Assembly: GCA_945643635.1 (NCBI GenBank)
Contig: CALZFC010000005.1
Span: 10,492,001-10,556,000, forward strand
DNA: 64,000 nt
Direction: 5' to 3'
Source of the DNA: Allodiplogaster sudhausi
Lineage: Eukaryota > Nematoda > Chromadorea > Rhabditida > Diplogasteridae
Under the pieces are notes generated by a model. It was not told the origin of the DNA, did no database searches, and saw only the letters and a program-made list of their open reading frames with translations. Positions 48,996 to 61,320 of the stretch are shown here, in pieces. The first letter of the stretch is position 1, and every line of letters starts with the position of its first letter. The translations under genes and the position numbers were made by a program.

Positions 48996-51168
48996 CGTTT
49001 AAAAAATAAAGAAAAGAAATTTTAATTCTAAGCATATTTTATTACCCTTTATTATTTATAACAACTAAAAAAATCAAAAGCAGAACGAACGCGCGCATAT
49101 TAGGAATGCCAATGTCGACTGCGTTGTAAGTAACATCCACGCCAGCAAATGGCACTTCAATGTTAGAAGATGTCGAAATCTTTCCTAAAATCGGAAAAAA
49201 AGTTTTAGTTTTATATTATGAAGAAAAAGACCTAAAAGTAGTATACATTCTAAACATGAAAAGAAAGAAAGAAAATGAATTTTAAAACAAATAACCTTCC
49301 GGCCAATTGACAAAAGTCTGCTTCGTGCCGCGGAAGAAGGAGACGCCGTGATCACGAGGACGGTCGAATGTACGGTGAGTTCCTGGAGAGCACAAGATTT
49401 CAGCACACTGATTTTTCTAAATTGCTTAATCTTATTCATTAATGAATAATTTCATGTCTGTCTTTATATGTACATCGGGAGGAATTCTGCGTCCATTCAT
49501 TCATGTATTGTAAATCCAAGAGTTTCTAACTCGCGAATCCATTTAATTTTAATAATAAAAATAAAATAATTTTTTTTTAAAATTACAATATAAATTATTT
49601 TGAAATTTATTTAAGAATATAATGTCAAAAAATTTTAAGTTAAAGGAAGAGATCGCCGAAAAAATACGTGATAATCAAATTGCTCACAGACTCTAGCTCG
49701 CGCGTGCAATTTTGACGCAGCGGGTTTATGCGAACTGCGAAATAGCCAGCGTGCATGAGAGTGCCTTCTCCCATGCAGAGGTGTCAACGGCCCGGCCCGA
49801 TGGGCCGGCGGGCCCAACATTCCATGGGCCCGGGCCGGGCCCACGAATTGTTGGGCCGGCCCGTGGGCCCGTTTGGGCCCGATTATTTGAGAAATTGGTG
49901 GATGGGTCAACTGATTTGAAATTTTTTCACTTTTCTTCTTCAAATATTTCGCTGATCTATCTTCAAATGATTTTCTTCAAACTAATATCATTAAAAAAAC
50001 ATCACCTTTTAAAAAATCTTATAAGAACTCACTTGAAGAAAATCGTTTGTAGAAAAAACATGTAAATCGGGCCGGGCCCAAAATTCAAAGGCCCGGAAAA
50101 GTACAGACCGGGCCGGGCCGAGAGTTTGGGCCCGACAGGCCGGACGGCCCAAAAATGTTAGGCCCGTTGACATCTCTGCTCCCATGACGGCAAGAGAATC
50201 CTGCATTCTCTCGGTGATCCAACTATTTTAATTAATAAATTAATGTTCTATGAGCATTTCGCACCAATAGCGTCGTAGCCATAGAAAATGCCTCGGACAA
50301 TCGGAGGCGGTGCCATTTCACTCCGAGTCGCCGGCGTTATATCGACGTCTGGCCGCCAGACTTTTTTGCAGCGAGTTGCCCATCTGAGAACTTTGTAATT
50401 ATTTAATTGAAACAAATACAATGTCAGCATAGCGAGTAATGTGTTTTTTTTTCAAAACAAGCATAAAAACAATTTTGTTTCTTTTACAACAAACATTAAG
50501 AATAACTACTATTCTCGCTAGAATATTGATTTTACTGCAGTAAATGTATCTGTAACCTTTGACAATTTGGCGTCGTGGCCTCTGTGTTAAACTGCGGCTG
50601 GCACTGCCAGTCCATGACCCACGACAGATGTAGACATTCGCAAGCATTCACGCACACTGGATCGGTCTCCTCTAATCATTGCAAACTTTTTTGAAAATTA
50701 ATTAATTTTTTTTATCGATTTCTTGATTATGCAAACAAATCGTGCAGCTCTGTACATTGTTCATTCGAAGGATGCGACAGCCAATCAATGATAGTTGTAT
50801 TAGATGAAAGTAATGACAAGATATCCTAAAAGTGTTCAAAAATAAGTAAATCAAAAAAACAAATTAAATAAATAAATAAAAAGCTCGCTTACTCGACACT
50901 GCGTGTAGCACATTTCGAGTGCTCGGACTCCCGCCTTCGGAAGGCCTTGCTGACGCCACATCACGATTTGGCGACGAATCTGTTGAAGGGCAATCTTGGA
51001 TCTCGCTCCCATCAACTTACTCGATATTTCAGTCACCTTCTTCTCGTCTACCACATTCATTACGTCACTAATTCTAATAATATATATCTCTGGATTCTCT
51101 CTTTCTTTCTCTCTCTCCCTCTTTCTCTCTCTATCAGTACTCATTTTTCTCTGACTCCTCTCCCCTCC

Positions 51169-51207
<39 letters not shown>

Positions 51208-51941
51208 ATGATTAACAGAAGGCAGCACGCGATCGTTGCAGTATGCCTCATAACGCTCGCAGATAATGCGAACTTCCTCGTTGTACTTGGCAATGTTCGA
51301 GGTGCGGAAGTAATATCTGGAAAAGGACATGCCCAGCATTGACATCTACAATATCGATCATTTAAGAGATCGGTGTTTAATAACTTTTTACTATTCCAAG
51401 CTCTCCGTTTTCGCCTTATTATGTACATATGTAGTTCGTTTGCGAAATGAAAATGTAAATTAATTGTATGGCATGCTCAATTATTTTACGTGCATAAATA
51501 TGCATAACTGTTACATATGTTTATGTAATTTATATGAGTATTGGAGAGCTGTTGATCGTTAATTACATAGATGACTATTTTCGTTAGCCCACTTGAAGTG
51601 CGGCAGAAACTGGCGGCACTGATCGTCGAGCGTCGTGACTGGCCGCGCGGCCTTCTCCAGCTCCGAGAGTGGCACCGTGAACAGGTCAAGGCCAGTCGAG
51701 ATGTCTATCATAAGGGATTTTTTTTCTATTGTTATTCGTTTTGGTTACACTAAAGAGTACATATACATATACTTATGTTAAAATATCACACATTTATTTA
51801 TTCAAATATATAGAGTATGGTCATCAAGGCACAGGCAAAATAGGATGATAAAACGAGAGTGAAACCTGAAAGTGTTTCCTTCGCACTTGACATGACCGCA
51901 TAGTAGGCAAGAGTGACGCATATCACAATCCAGGGAGACAT
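48836..51941 (-). CDS. Uncharacterised secreted protein with paired cysteines
   Basis: About nine exons from ATG at 51941 to TAA at 48836. The N-terminus (MSPWIVICVTLAYYAVMSSA) is a signal peptide. Segments in order: TGLDLFTVPLSELEKAARPV...DDQCRQFLPHFKW; YYFRTSNIAKYNEEVRIICE...YEAYCNDR; ISSKLMGARSKIALQQIRRQ...EMCYTQCR; an optional DILSLLSSNTTIIDWLSHPS exon; VCVNACECLHLSWVMDWQCQ; WRPDVDITPATRSEMAPPP...GIFYGYDAIG; THRTFDRPRDHGVSFFRGTK...FVNWPEG; EVPFAGVDVTYNAVDIG; and AYNSFTKENPDPLNSGTGRV. The Cys pairs and N-glycosylation sites suggest an extracellular protein. I recognise no family. Phases are consistent across the last five exons; joins between 50.7 and 51.4 kb are uncertain. The tail exon is duplicated at 46.1 kb, and a hAT-type MITE lies in a late intron. 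Confidence 0.6.
49776..50178. mobile_element. hAT-type MITE (403 bp) with 8-bp target duplication
   Basis: Terminal inverted repeats CAGAGGTGTCAACGG on the left and the complement of CAGAGATGTCAACGG on the right. Identical 8-bp direct repeats CTCCCATG flank it at 49768-49775 and 50179-50186. Subterminal regions on both sides are packed with GGGCC/GGCCCG motifs, and the middle is A+T-rich. TIR sequence and 8-bp duplication are those of hAT elements; there is no transposase, so it is non-autonomous. Inserted in an intron of the secreted-protein gene. Confidence 0.93.
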
Positions 51942-52499
51942 TTCGAAGGTCTTCAACAACTTGATTAGGTATTTAAATTTAAAAAGATCAATTTTTTAAT
52001 TGTAAAAAAGGAGCGATCCACAATCGATGCCCAAGGAGAAAGATGAAATGGCTAGGCGAGATAGGAGTTGCGCTTTCTTCTCTCATCCGCGAGACTTGCA
52101 ACCGGCTCTGATTGTGAGCTGTTCAAAGCTGTTCGGCAAGAGAAAAAGCTAGTCGAGACAAGAGCGTAATCATTAGGCTCTGACGCAAGAAGCAAGGATT
52201 GACTAGCCAGTCAACCATGTAAGTAATCATCCTTGATCTCAACGATAAGAATACTCGTTGTATAATATGAAGTTGTACACAAGATGCAAGGTTCTATCTG
52301 GTGGCCGAATGCGTTTCACTTACTTTTAGCTTTCATTTGCCAGCCACAAATGAACGACAAAAAATGTGGCAATAACAATAAAAAGACATTACGTCATTTA
52401 TCAGATCGTTCAGAGAGTTTGACTTTCGTGGCAATCGGTTCGACCGGGTTAGGAAGAATGAGTGAAGACGCCGAGGGGAAAGGGAAGAAGGCCGAATCT
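51942..52499. other. Short intergenic region
   Basis: 558 bases between the 3' end of the OST-alpha-like gene and the start of the secreted-protein gene, both on the minus strand. No motif recognised. Confidence 0.4.
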
Positions 52500-54762
52500 T
52501 CACTGTTCTTCACTTTCTTCTGCCTCACACGTGCCGGGCTGAGAGACGCGAGGACTCGAGCAGGAAACTGAAGAGGCAACTGCCGGAGGAGCTGATGCAG
52601 GACGAGGACTCGAACGGGAAGCTGGAGATGGAGCTCCCAGAGGACGAGACGAATCGGGCTGTCAAGCATTATTTGCTTTATTTAATATGTAAAGAAAAGT
52701 AAAAACAATTTGAACATATTTGTTTTCCTTAAAGAAATCATAAGTAATGAACGTTCGATACCATGGGAGGCTTGTCAGACTCGTCCTCATCACTCACGAG
52801 GTACCAGTAGAGATTCTCGTTTGGCCTGAATTCCTTGTAAATAGAATGACTTCTTCATAGCGAATTAAGGGAAAGAATACTGTATTATTATTTTTTTCAA
52901 ATATTACTATTATTGTTATTATAATCATTATGATGTAGACAATCGACCTTTGCTGCCGGGAGAGAACGAACGGCCAAATCTTCCAGCACATCAGAAGAGC
53001 AATTACCATCGTCTCGCAGATGATCAGGAAGGAGAAGAGAACTGGAATGAGAAGAAGAAATTTACTTCTCACTTTCTTGATAATTCACTTGTTCTCTTCC
53101 TTCTATTCAAGGATTCAAGAGAAATGACAGTCTACTCACAGTCACTGTGCGGCTGAAGCGACCGAGCATTCTATGGCTTGAACATCTGGAATGGAACATT
53201 GATCAGCTTGAACATCTTAAATTGAATACTCTTTGGTTTGACCAACTCAAACAGAACATTCATTGGTTTGAACATCTTGAAGTGAACATTCTTTGACTGG
53301 AAAAGCAAGTCTAAATCGGCCTCTCCGACCTCGAGCTGCATGACTCCGTCCATGGCGAGCTTCTGCCATGAGAAGAGCGTCTGCGCAATGTCCACCGTGT
53401 AGAAGAGCGACGACACGCGGCACGGCTTCAGCTTCTCCTCAATAATTCAACAATCATACTCATGTAAGTATATATACATACATATTTCTATAAATAGTTT
53501 TTATTTAATAAATGAAATAAAATATCTAGGTTACAAAAAAATTACTTATAATTAGGCAATTAATTAAATTTGCCTGATTGAGCGGAAGCATCGCGTAGCT
53601 CGCGTAGACGGCGATCATCATTGAAATGACTCCTATCACTTGAGAGATCGTAAAGTACCTTGAAAGAGGAATGTCACTTCTCTCTTTAACTTCTCTAACT
53701 TCTCTATTTTCTCTCTCCTCAATCTTCCTATCTTTTTCTCTCTCTATTTATTCTCCCTTCTAACTCTTCTCTATCTCGTCTTGTGTTCTTTCCCCAATCT
53801 CTCTTTATATAGCTTTCCCCCCTCCCTAACATATTCTGCCGTGTCTCTAGCTCGAGTTGTACTGCCACGTCAGTGATGTTCAAAACGAAGCGGATAACTG
53901 TCGTCTGCTTCACCAGCCACTCGAGGCGTCTTACGTTGCGTCTAGAAGAATAGTTGCAAAATAACAAAATATGTATTTAATTATTTAATTACCTATGCAT
54001 TAATTAATAAAATATTTTATTTAAAACATAAAATAATTCGGCACTATTGTACTATTCTCACCCCAGAGATCGAACTCTTTTTTTTCAAAATTGTTTTTGC
54101 TCAAATTCATCCCGAGGTGTTTACTTATCTATTCCCTATCATGATGTCATTTTCACGGCAAGTTAGGCAAGTTTAGGGACGTAGGATGTATGTTTTGCAC
54201 CTCCGACATCTCGCAAACGCACCTTGCGACGGTGATTTACTGAAGCCAGACGATGAAATGAATGTGATATTCGTTTTCCCCGTGCCGAAAACCTCCCTGT
54301 GGTGAATTTCAGCAAAATAAAAATTTAGAATTTTTTTAAATGTGGGATGGGAATAGTACAATAGTACCAATAATTCTTAATTCTCCTTTTCAAAAATTAT
54401 TGTTTTAAATAATCACATCGAAGCCTTGGCAGTCGGCAGGAAGTGCAAGCAGCAACAGAAGGGGCGAACCTGAGTGAAAAGAACCGTTATAATATCTTTT
54501 CCCTTCCATCTTTCCACCCTCTCAATTTGCTGTTTCTCACTCTCCTTCTCTCCAATCTCTTCTCTCTCTCTCACTCTCTCTCTCTCTCTCACTCTCTCTT
54601 TCCTTCCTGACATCGAATCGAATCTGCTGCTGCCTGTGCTTCATCCCTCGCACCAAATCAACACGGCCACCGGACAACTTGACGATAAGATCGATCGTCA
54701 CTCGCACGCAGATCATGTAGTACCTATAAGAGAGAAAGAGAGACGGATAGAGAGAAAGAGAT

Positions 54763-54809
<47 letters not shown>

Positions 54810-55759
54810 CAGAGAGAGACGGAGAGAGAGAATGAGAAAGAGAGACGGAGAAAGAGACAGAGAAAGAGAGATGGAGAAAGGGGGAGAGAGGAAGAAGCTG
54901 ACGTCATGATGATTGCCTGGACGAAGGTGGCCGTCCGCGGGAGAAACATACTCGCCAGGCAGCCGAAGGAGGCGACCTGATAAAGAAAACCTAATCAAAG
55001 AAGGGAAACCACCGAATGAGACTTCAGATGTATCACAAAAGGAATGAATGAGAGTGCAGAAAACCGGCTAATTGCTCTGCACTCTCATTCTTACGTACTC
55101 TTTCTGCCCTCTCATTCTTTTGTGATACAACTGAAATTTCATTTCTTCGGTTTTTTCATACTTAATTTTTTTTTAATAAATTTGAATTGGGCCTGAACTT
55201 AGAAAATATTTAAATAATTTATGTCTATTTTTCTCGCTTCATTCATATTCAATTGTCCAGAATCACTGAATGGAGATTCACCGGATTCATTCCAACGACG
55301 TAGTACAGATTCTGCCGCAGTGGAGAGATCTTCACTCGCTCACGCACGAACATGAACTTAATAAAATGGAAATTAAACTCTTGCTGATTATGGTAACGAT
55401 GATCACAGTAATATTTCTGCTTCTACAGTACACCATTTTCAGTGTGTTCTGGTTCAGCTTCCGAACGCACCAGAATAAAGTGGAGGACGACGATGAGAAA
55501 AGTGATTGTGAAGGCGACGATCAACATGAGCATCAGTGGCGTGCTCTTCAATACGGAAGCTGAAATATCGATTGAGAAAAAAATCGATAATAAAGACATT
55601 TTCTGTTCACTATTTTATCAAGCTGAACGAAAGGTCGTTTTCTGTCGAAAAGTTGATGTTTGACCTGCCATCCACTCCTTCGAACTCGGCGCCTGCACCC
55701 ACATGTCGCCCGAGATCCAGTTCCTTATATTGAATATCATCCTGATCTTTCGCAAACAT
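52500..55759 (-). CDS. OST-alpha / TMEM184-like multi-pass membrane protein
   Basis: About twelve exons from ATG at 55759 to TGA at 52500. The product should be a seven-helix membrane protein of the organic solute transporter alpha (DUF300) family, exporting sterols or bile-acid-like solutes with a beta partner. Seen in order: hydrophilic N-terminus (MFAKDQDDIQYKELDLGRHV), helix 1 (PLMLMLIVAFTITFLIVVLH), a short loop, a helix ending in CLASMFLPRTATFVQAIIMT, then YYMICVRVTIDLIVKLSGG with the family's conserved Gly-Gly, the Cys cluster PFCCCLHFLP (the family has a Cys-rich run here), RRLEWLVKQTTVIRFVLN, helix YFTISQVIGVISMMIAVYAS, FYTVDIAQTLFSWQKLAMDG, and helix FSFLIICETMVIALLMCWKI. The tail is Ser/Pro/Arg-rich and ends ESEEQ. 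A GC donor (CAATCAG|GCAAAT) is required at one intron. The joins between exons 1 and 3 are tentative. Confidence 0.72.
53172..53302. repeat. Four-copy 30-bp tandem repeat in an intron
   Basis: Degenerate copies of a 30-bp unit such as 'gaacatcttgaagtgaacat' plus 'tctttgactg'. The reading frame stays open on the minus strand as a continuation of exon LDLLF, but phase with the next transmembrane exon favours splicing it out by the donor CA|GTCAAA. Confidence 0.75.
54470..54895. repeat. CT and GA tracts in introns of the OST-alpha-like gene
   Basis: A CT tract at about 54540-54605 and a GA tract at about 54725-54890 on opposite sides of the exon encoding YYMICVRVTIDLIV, so the exon is flanked by mutually complementary sequence. 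Confidence 0.8.
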
Positions 55760-56446
55760 TGTTTCAAGAATTTTTTATCGTCTAAAATCATCGACGAAAC
55801 AACGATTTAACTATATTTCTTTCACTTTCGACTTGGAGCTTCAGAGCGAACGAGGGCCGCCCGCCGACGGCCGATGAAGAAAGTAGAAATGACAATGCTC
55901 AGATAAGCTTCATCTGGAGGATTCATAACCAGCATGTAGTCAAAGAAAAGACACGTAGTGAAAGACTGGACTTGTATGCACTTGATTGGCTGAAATTATT
56001 GAATGAACTCAAGTGCAACTAATGTATGTTCAATGATTTGATGCCATATTTGACTATTGAATAATCCGACTTATGCTATTAAAAACACAAAAACATAATT
56101 ATTCAAAATTTTTGTAATTATGCAAAAAAATGTAAAGTTTTTTGCAAGATTTTTCATTTTATTCATTGTCAGCGCTCACAAACATGAGTGTTCGAACCAT
56201 CGAAAGCAAAGCTGACGCAACACAACCTCATGCTGTTGTGAGGAAGCCGAAATTCAACCGTGATTTTCCTCACGCTATAGTATCGTCTCACTAAATCATA
56301 TGCTCGCTCGACCTTGTCTCAGGACAAATGGCGCGAATTCAAGAGTGGGTAATGGACTCCTTAAAGAGAGAGGGGAGAGAGAAAGAGAGACAGAGAGAGA
56401 GAGAGAGAGAGTGAGAGAGAGAGAGAGAAGTGAGAGGCCAAGCCAA
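55760..56446. other. Divergent intergenic region, part 1
   Basis: Shared upstream region of the OST-alpha-like gene (-) and IFT74 (+). It is A+T-rich near 56040-56165 and has a GA tract at 56360-56430. No TATA box recognised. Confidence 0.4.
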
Positions 56447-56460
56447 GTTGTCATGGTTAC
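56447..56460 (+). promoter_or_regulatory. X-box-like RFX/DAF-19 site upstream of IFT74
   Basis: GTTGTCATGGTTAC matches the palindromic X-box GTTGCCATGGCAAC at 11 of 14 positions, with the AT spacer and both half-site cores retained. It lies 312 bases upstream of the IFT74 ATG. Ciliary genes of nematodes are driven by RFX factors through such sites, usually within a few hundred bases of the start. Confidence 0.6.
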
Positions 56461-56771
56461 CCGGCCAGCATACACACAGCGTTGCTACCCTGTGTGAGCC
56501 TTGCAAGAGTGTCTCGATTCTTCCTCCATTGTCATTCCTGTGCTAATACTCATGACGACATGGAAGATTTGTTTACTGTTTGGAGAATGTCAAGAAGGAT
56601 TAGAGGAGAGGGAGAGGAGAGAGATAGAGAGACAAAAAGAAAGAGACAGAGAGAGACAGAGATAATGCATAGGCATGTATTATGATGTTTGCATGAACAT
56701 AAGTGAGAAGCAGCGGAAATAGGGTGCAAAGGCAGGAGAGTGCGAGAGAAAGAGAGCGAAGAAAGAAGAAG

Positions 56772-57615
56772 ATGTCACGGCCCTCCTCTGCCCGTCCAAA
56801 GACGAGTGCTGGCTCTCGTGCCGGCTCTGCCCGCGCGAGGGCGCCGCCAGGTTTGTATGGCACGCTAAGTCTTCTTTTTTAAATCTTACTTTTAACCTTA
56901 TTTTGGCTCACGAACATAACATTCCAAGGTAAGTTATGAAGTTATCCACATGGCGAACAGAATTGCTGCCTTCGCTCTCCTCTCTCTACCTCTGCCTCTC
57001 TATTTCTCTCTCGTTCTCACTCATCTCTCTCTATATCTCTGCCTCCCTCTCGTTCTCACTTTTCCAATTCAGATCCAGCAGTGCTCTCTTCGGCCACGGC
57101 AGCTGCAATGGCCACAGGGCCTCCCGCTCGTCCCGTTAGCAGAACAGCCCTTTCTCGAGCTGGCGTCGCGCCTCCCGACCCGATCCCGCCACGATCTTCC
57201 ATGGGTACGGTAGTGGTGCCATTTCTGAATAGTTATTGCTTAATTTATTGAGACTACTAAAGCCTCACCTATTTCGAACAAGGTCTTTGTATATTATTAT
57301 CGTCATCACTACTATCTCTTTACTCACTTTACATCTTTGATAACACATCAATCATTTGAAGAATTAATATAGATAAATAAATAAATAAATAAGTAATTTA
57401 ATTAATTAACTAATTTGGCAATTAATAAGGGTCACGCGCGGGCGGCGCCCCTCGCTTCGGCGCAGCGGTGCGAGCCGAGATGGTGGAGCGGCCGTTGACT
57501 GGCGCGGCCCGTCCGCCAACCGCAGCCACGGCCATCTTTAGGCCAGTCACTCAGCAGGGAGTAGCCGGCGCAAGACTCGGCTCACGAGCAGGCACAGCAT
57601 CTGGTCAGTTCACCT

Positions 57616-57652
<37 letters not shown>

Positions 57653-59205
57653 TTCTCATTCTCTCTGTTCTTTAAGACTTTCTCTCGTTCTCTCTCTAAT
57701 AGGTGTTGATCTCTCGCTACATTCATGCATCCGTCTTTTTATGTTTCATTCACTCTCTCGATCTCTGTCAATTTTAAAAGTTTCAGGAGCATGACTTAAC
57801 CAACGAGAACATATGTACAGATTAAAAAAGAAAGAAATGTAACTTGAGGCCGAAATCGCCAGGTGCTCGATCGAAGCTATTTCGCTGGCCAGCTGCGCCT
57901 GAAGGCGGGGCAGCTCACGGCTGAGATCGAGCGGCTCGAGAGGCAACTCGAACGGGCTGAGAAGGACGCCGCCGAGCTCGCCATCTTCGAGAACAAGTCA
58001 TTTTATCTAATTTTTATTATTCTTTTTTTATATATTTAGGCTGCATCTTCTATGTTATTTTTCTTAAACAAAGTTTTCCTTATTTTTTTCTCTAAAAAAT
58101 GATTTATTTATGTTTGAATCAAAATGATAAATGAAGAATGAAAAAGTACGCAAAAATAAAACATTGATTGAAATGAATTTGAGAGCCGAAGAGAGCGCGC
58201 GCGCACTCCGTGCCCTCCAGGGCCGCCTTGCCGATTACAACCAACTCATGGACAAGATGCACACGACGAACGCTGAGCTGGTCGACCTCGAGTTGGAAGC
58301 CAAGGAATGGGCGAACAGAGGACAGGAGGTGAGAGAGCAAAGTAAACAGTATGATAGAGAGAAGAGACACTAGACAGAGTGAGACACTACCAATGAAAAA
58401 AGAGCTGCCGGTGGTTTTAGATCGGCAGGTATATACATGTGTATAAATTAGATGGCATGACTTTGATCAGATGTTGATGGACATACATACATATAATAAA
58501 AAAAAACGCAATATGCCATCCAGTGTTGCGATGAGTTTTTCATCGCACCATAAAATATGTGGCTCTGAAATATCCTAGAATGAAGCTGTCTCCATCTTCA
58601 TTCTAACAGGTTTCGAAGCAGCTGGAAGAGCTGCTGGCGGAGCGGCGCCAGAAGCAGGAGGCAATCGACGCACTCGAAGCGGCCATCGCAGAGCAGAAGC
58701 GAGAGAATCAGCGCATTCTCTCCAACATGGTCAGACTGCTTCTTTTCTCTTGTTTCATAAAGACAATTATGTAATTCACCATAGGATTTTTTTAATCATT
58801 CCGCAAAGTATTATGGCGCTTTCCACATATGACTAATTCGTTGAGATGTAAAAAGATACGATAAGAGAAAAACTTCAAAAAAAAATGATACCGTAACCCT
58901 GAAATGATCGCTGCAGGGGCCGGGCGCACGCGACCGCTACGACGAGTTACGAGACGCTGCCGAGCGGATGCGTGGGCTGCTCGTCGAGCGGCAGAACGAA
59001 CTCGCCGATCTGATCGACCGGAAGAATCAGCTCGAGACAGAGATGCTGAACGCGCCGCTCAAACAGAAAGCTGGTCAGTGTAGTCTAGGAGAGAAGAGGG
59101 GCCAGCAATTCGATTCGAAAGCGAAAAAATGAGCGCGAGAGTGATGAAAAGTTGTTGTGTTCTACCAAAAGAGTATAATTTTTCATAATTGTTTTCCTTT
59201 CCAGA

Positions 59206-59238
<33 letters not shown>

Positions 59239-59723
59239 AAACTATAATAAAAAGTATGTACAGCAACGTTGCGCGAGCGTCTGATCGAGCTGTCGGAGCG
59301 GGAGCGCGAGCTGGCAGCAGAGCGAGCGAGCGAAGAGACACTCGAGCAGAAGAAGCAGAAGCTCATCGACGAGGCGAGGAGGCACGGCGAGGAGATCGCG
59401 GCCATGGACAAGCAGTCAGTTCAGGAAGGAATACAAGTAGCAATCTATTCAATCAATTTACAAGTCCATTACAAAGTCATAAAATATGCAGATTAAGCAC
59501 ACAACAGAAGCAGCTATAATATGGACATGAATATTAACTGATTTGATCCTTCCGAGTCTTCTTTTCCAGAATTGAGCAACTGAACGAGACGATCGATAGC
59601 GCGCACGAGGAACTACGCGAGTTTGACAGCGAAGTCGAAGGAAAGAGTGGTAAAGATGGGAGGGAGCAAGTGAGAGAGGGAGAGTGAGAGAAATAGAGAG
59701 AAAACATGTAGAAGGAGCGTGTG

Positions 59724-59762
<39 letters not shown>

Positions 59763-61320
59763 TGAGTGAATAACTGAATTATACAGATATGTATACCACA
59801 AATATTTATATTTAAATCTCTTTTCATTTCAGCCGAACACGCCGAAAAGTACCGCGGCCTGCAGTTCAAGGAAGCCGAGATCGCCGCCTTCTTCCAGACC
59901 TACGAGCATGACATGAAACTGGTGCAGATGGAGGCAGAGGAGTTCTCGGCTGCCATCATTCAGAATCTACGACGCATCTCGGCAAATCTGGAAAAAGTCA
60001 GCGAGAGAGAGAGAGAGAAAGTGAGATATTGATTAAGATGGAGGGAGAATGAGACAAAGATCAAGATAACGAGATAGGGAGAGGGGACAGTGTGAAGTAG
60101 GCAGGGTTTATTTAAAAAAAAAATGACATTGTGTTGCAAACATAAATATATCAATTTCAATCTAAAAAATATATATGTATATATAAAAAAATTTGTTACC
60201 TTCTGCAGGTGCGGCCGTCGATGCAGGCGAACGGCGTGGAGCCGGGCGTTCTCGACCTGCCCGACGCGGCCTCCATTCACGACCTCAAAGCATGTATGAC
60301 GTCATCTTTTCATCTTTCTTCTATCAGCATTCCCAATCCTTACTGCGCTCTCTTTATATGGCTTCAAAAGTCAAAGACTTTTACAATGCTCCTGCAATGA
60401 CAAATCTGATGGAGCTCGATTAATCCTAAAAGAAGATAAAAAATTCATGGTTGAATTCGCGCCATTTTGCCTGTCACATGCATTTTAGATTACAATGGTC
60501 TCGAAAATTGACATCGATTACGGTTGAGTTTTCTTTATTCCATTATACCGACAGCCTGATTAGAAGGTAAAAGCCTATTGATCCTTTCTTCAGTACACGT
60601 CCGCCTCGAGGAGGATCTGCTGAATCTGGATGAGGCTGAGACGAGAATGGCCGGCGAGCTCGAGGCGTTCGAGAGGAGAGGAGAGGAGATCGCGGAGCAG
60701 ATGCAGCACATGGACGACTACGCAGCCATGGCGGAGCAGGCGCAGAAGGAAGACGAGGTCAGGGGAAGAGAGGGGGGGGGGAATACGACCTGAGAAAGTA
60801 AGAAAGAGAGACAGAGAGAGACCTAGTTGGGAAGGGAGGGATCATGTGCGTGCGAACTAGAAGGAAAGGGGAAAATAAAGATGATTTTTTTTCCTTTTTC
60901 CCAAAATAAGATCCCTCAGGCGCTCCGCCGCCGCCGCGAAGAGCTCGCGGCCGCAGTTCCTCGAGTGGAAGCCGAGCTCGCCGAGGCGATCCGCGAGTTC
61001 GAGACTCTCGACGACGAATTGAAGAGGGACGAGCGAGTCGCCATGGTTACTTTTTGTTGTTCATTTTGAAAACTATCTTGTTCTTTTTGTGATTTTTCTT
61101 TTCTTTGGCTAGTAATATTTTTTGTATATTTACTGTTTCCTCTCAGATCGAGAATCTCACCGGCAAGCTTTCCTACCTGGAGGCAGCGAACGAGCGGCTG
61201 AGAGCGGAGGCCGCAGAGCGAGAAGCCGCGCGAGACTTTGGAGAAGTGCGCGAGAGGGCGATGCGACTGCAGAAGGAGTACAACCAGTGGCTGTGTGGAC
61301 GGGGAGCAGGAGGGAGATAG
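56772..61320 (+). CDS. ift-74: Intraflagellar transport protein IFT74
   Basis: Fourteen exons in consistent phase give about 600 residues, the usual IFT74 length. It is a coiled-coil subunit of the IFT-B1 core; with IFT81 it forms a heterodimer that carries tubulin into cilia. The first three exons encode a basic Arg/Ser/Pro/Ala-rich N-terminus (MSRPSSARPKTSAGSRAGSA) as in IFT74 tubulin-binding tails. The diagnostic blocks follow: IFRPVTQQGVAGARLGSRAG, RNRQVLDRSYFAGQLRLKAG and LQGRLADYNQLMDKMHT, matching human RPVTQQGLTGMKTG, RQILDKSYYLGLLRSK and LQGQLADYNMLVDKLNT. The remainder is almost continuous heptad repeat rich in Glu, Arg, Ala and Leu, ending KEYNQWLCGRGAGGR. The IFT74 exons show strong G+C bias against A+T-rich introns. 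An X-box-like site lies upstream. No lesion seen. Confidence 0.95.
57615..60040. repeat. Short CT and GA tracts in IFT74 introns
   Basis: CT at about 57618-57650 directly after an exon, and GA at about 59214-59240, 59680-59765 and 60002-60030. These are much shorter than in the Cys-rich gene. Confidence 0.75.
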
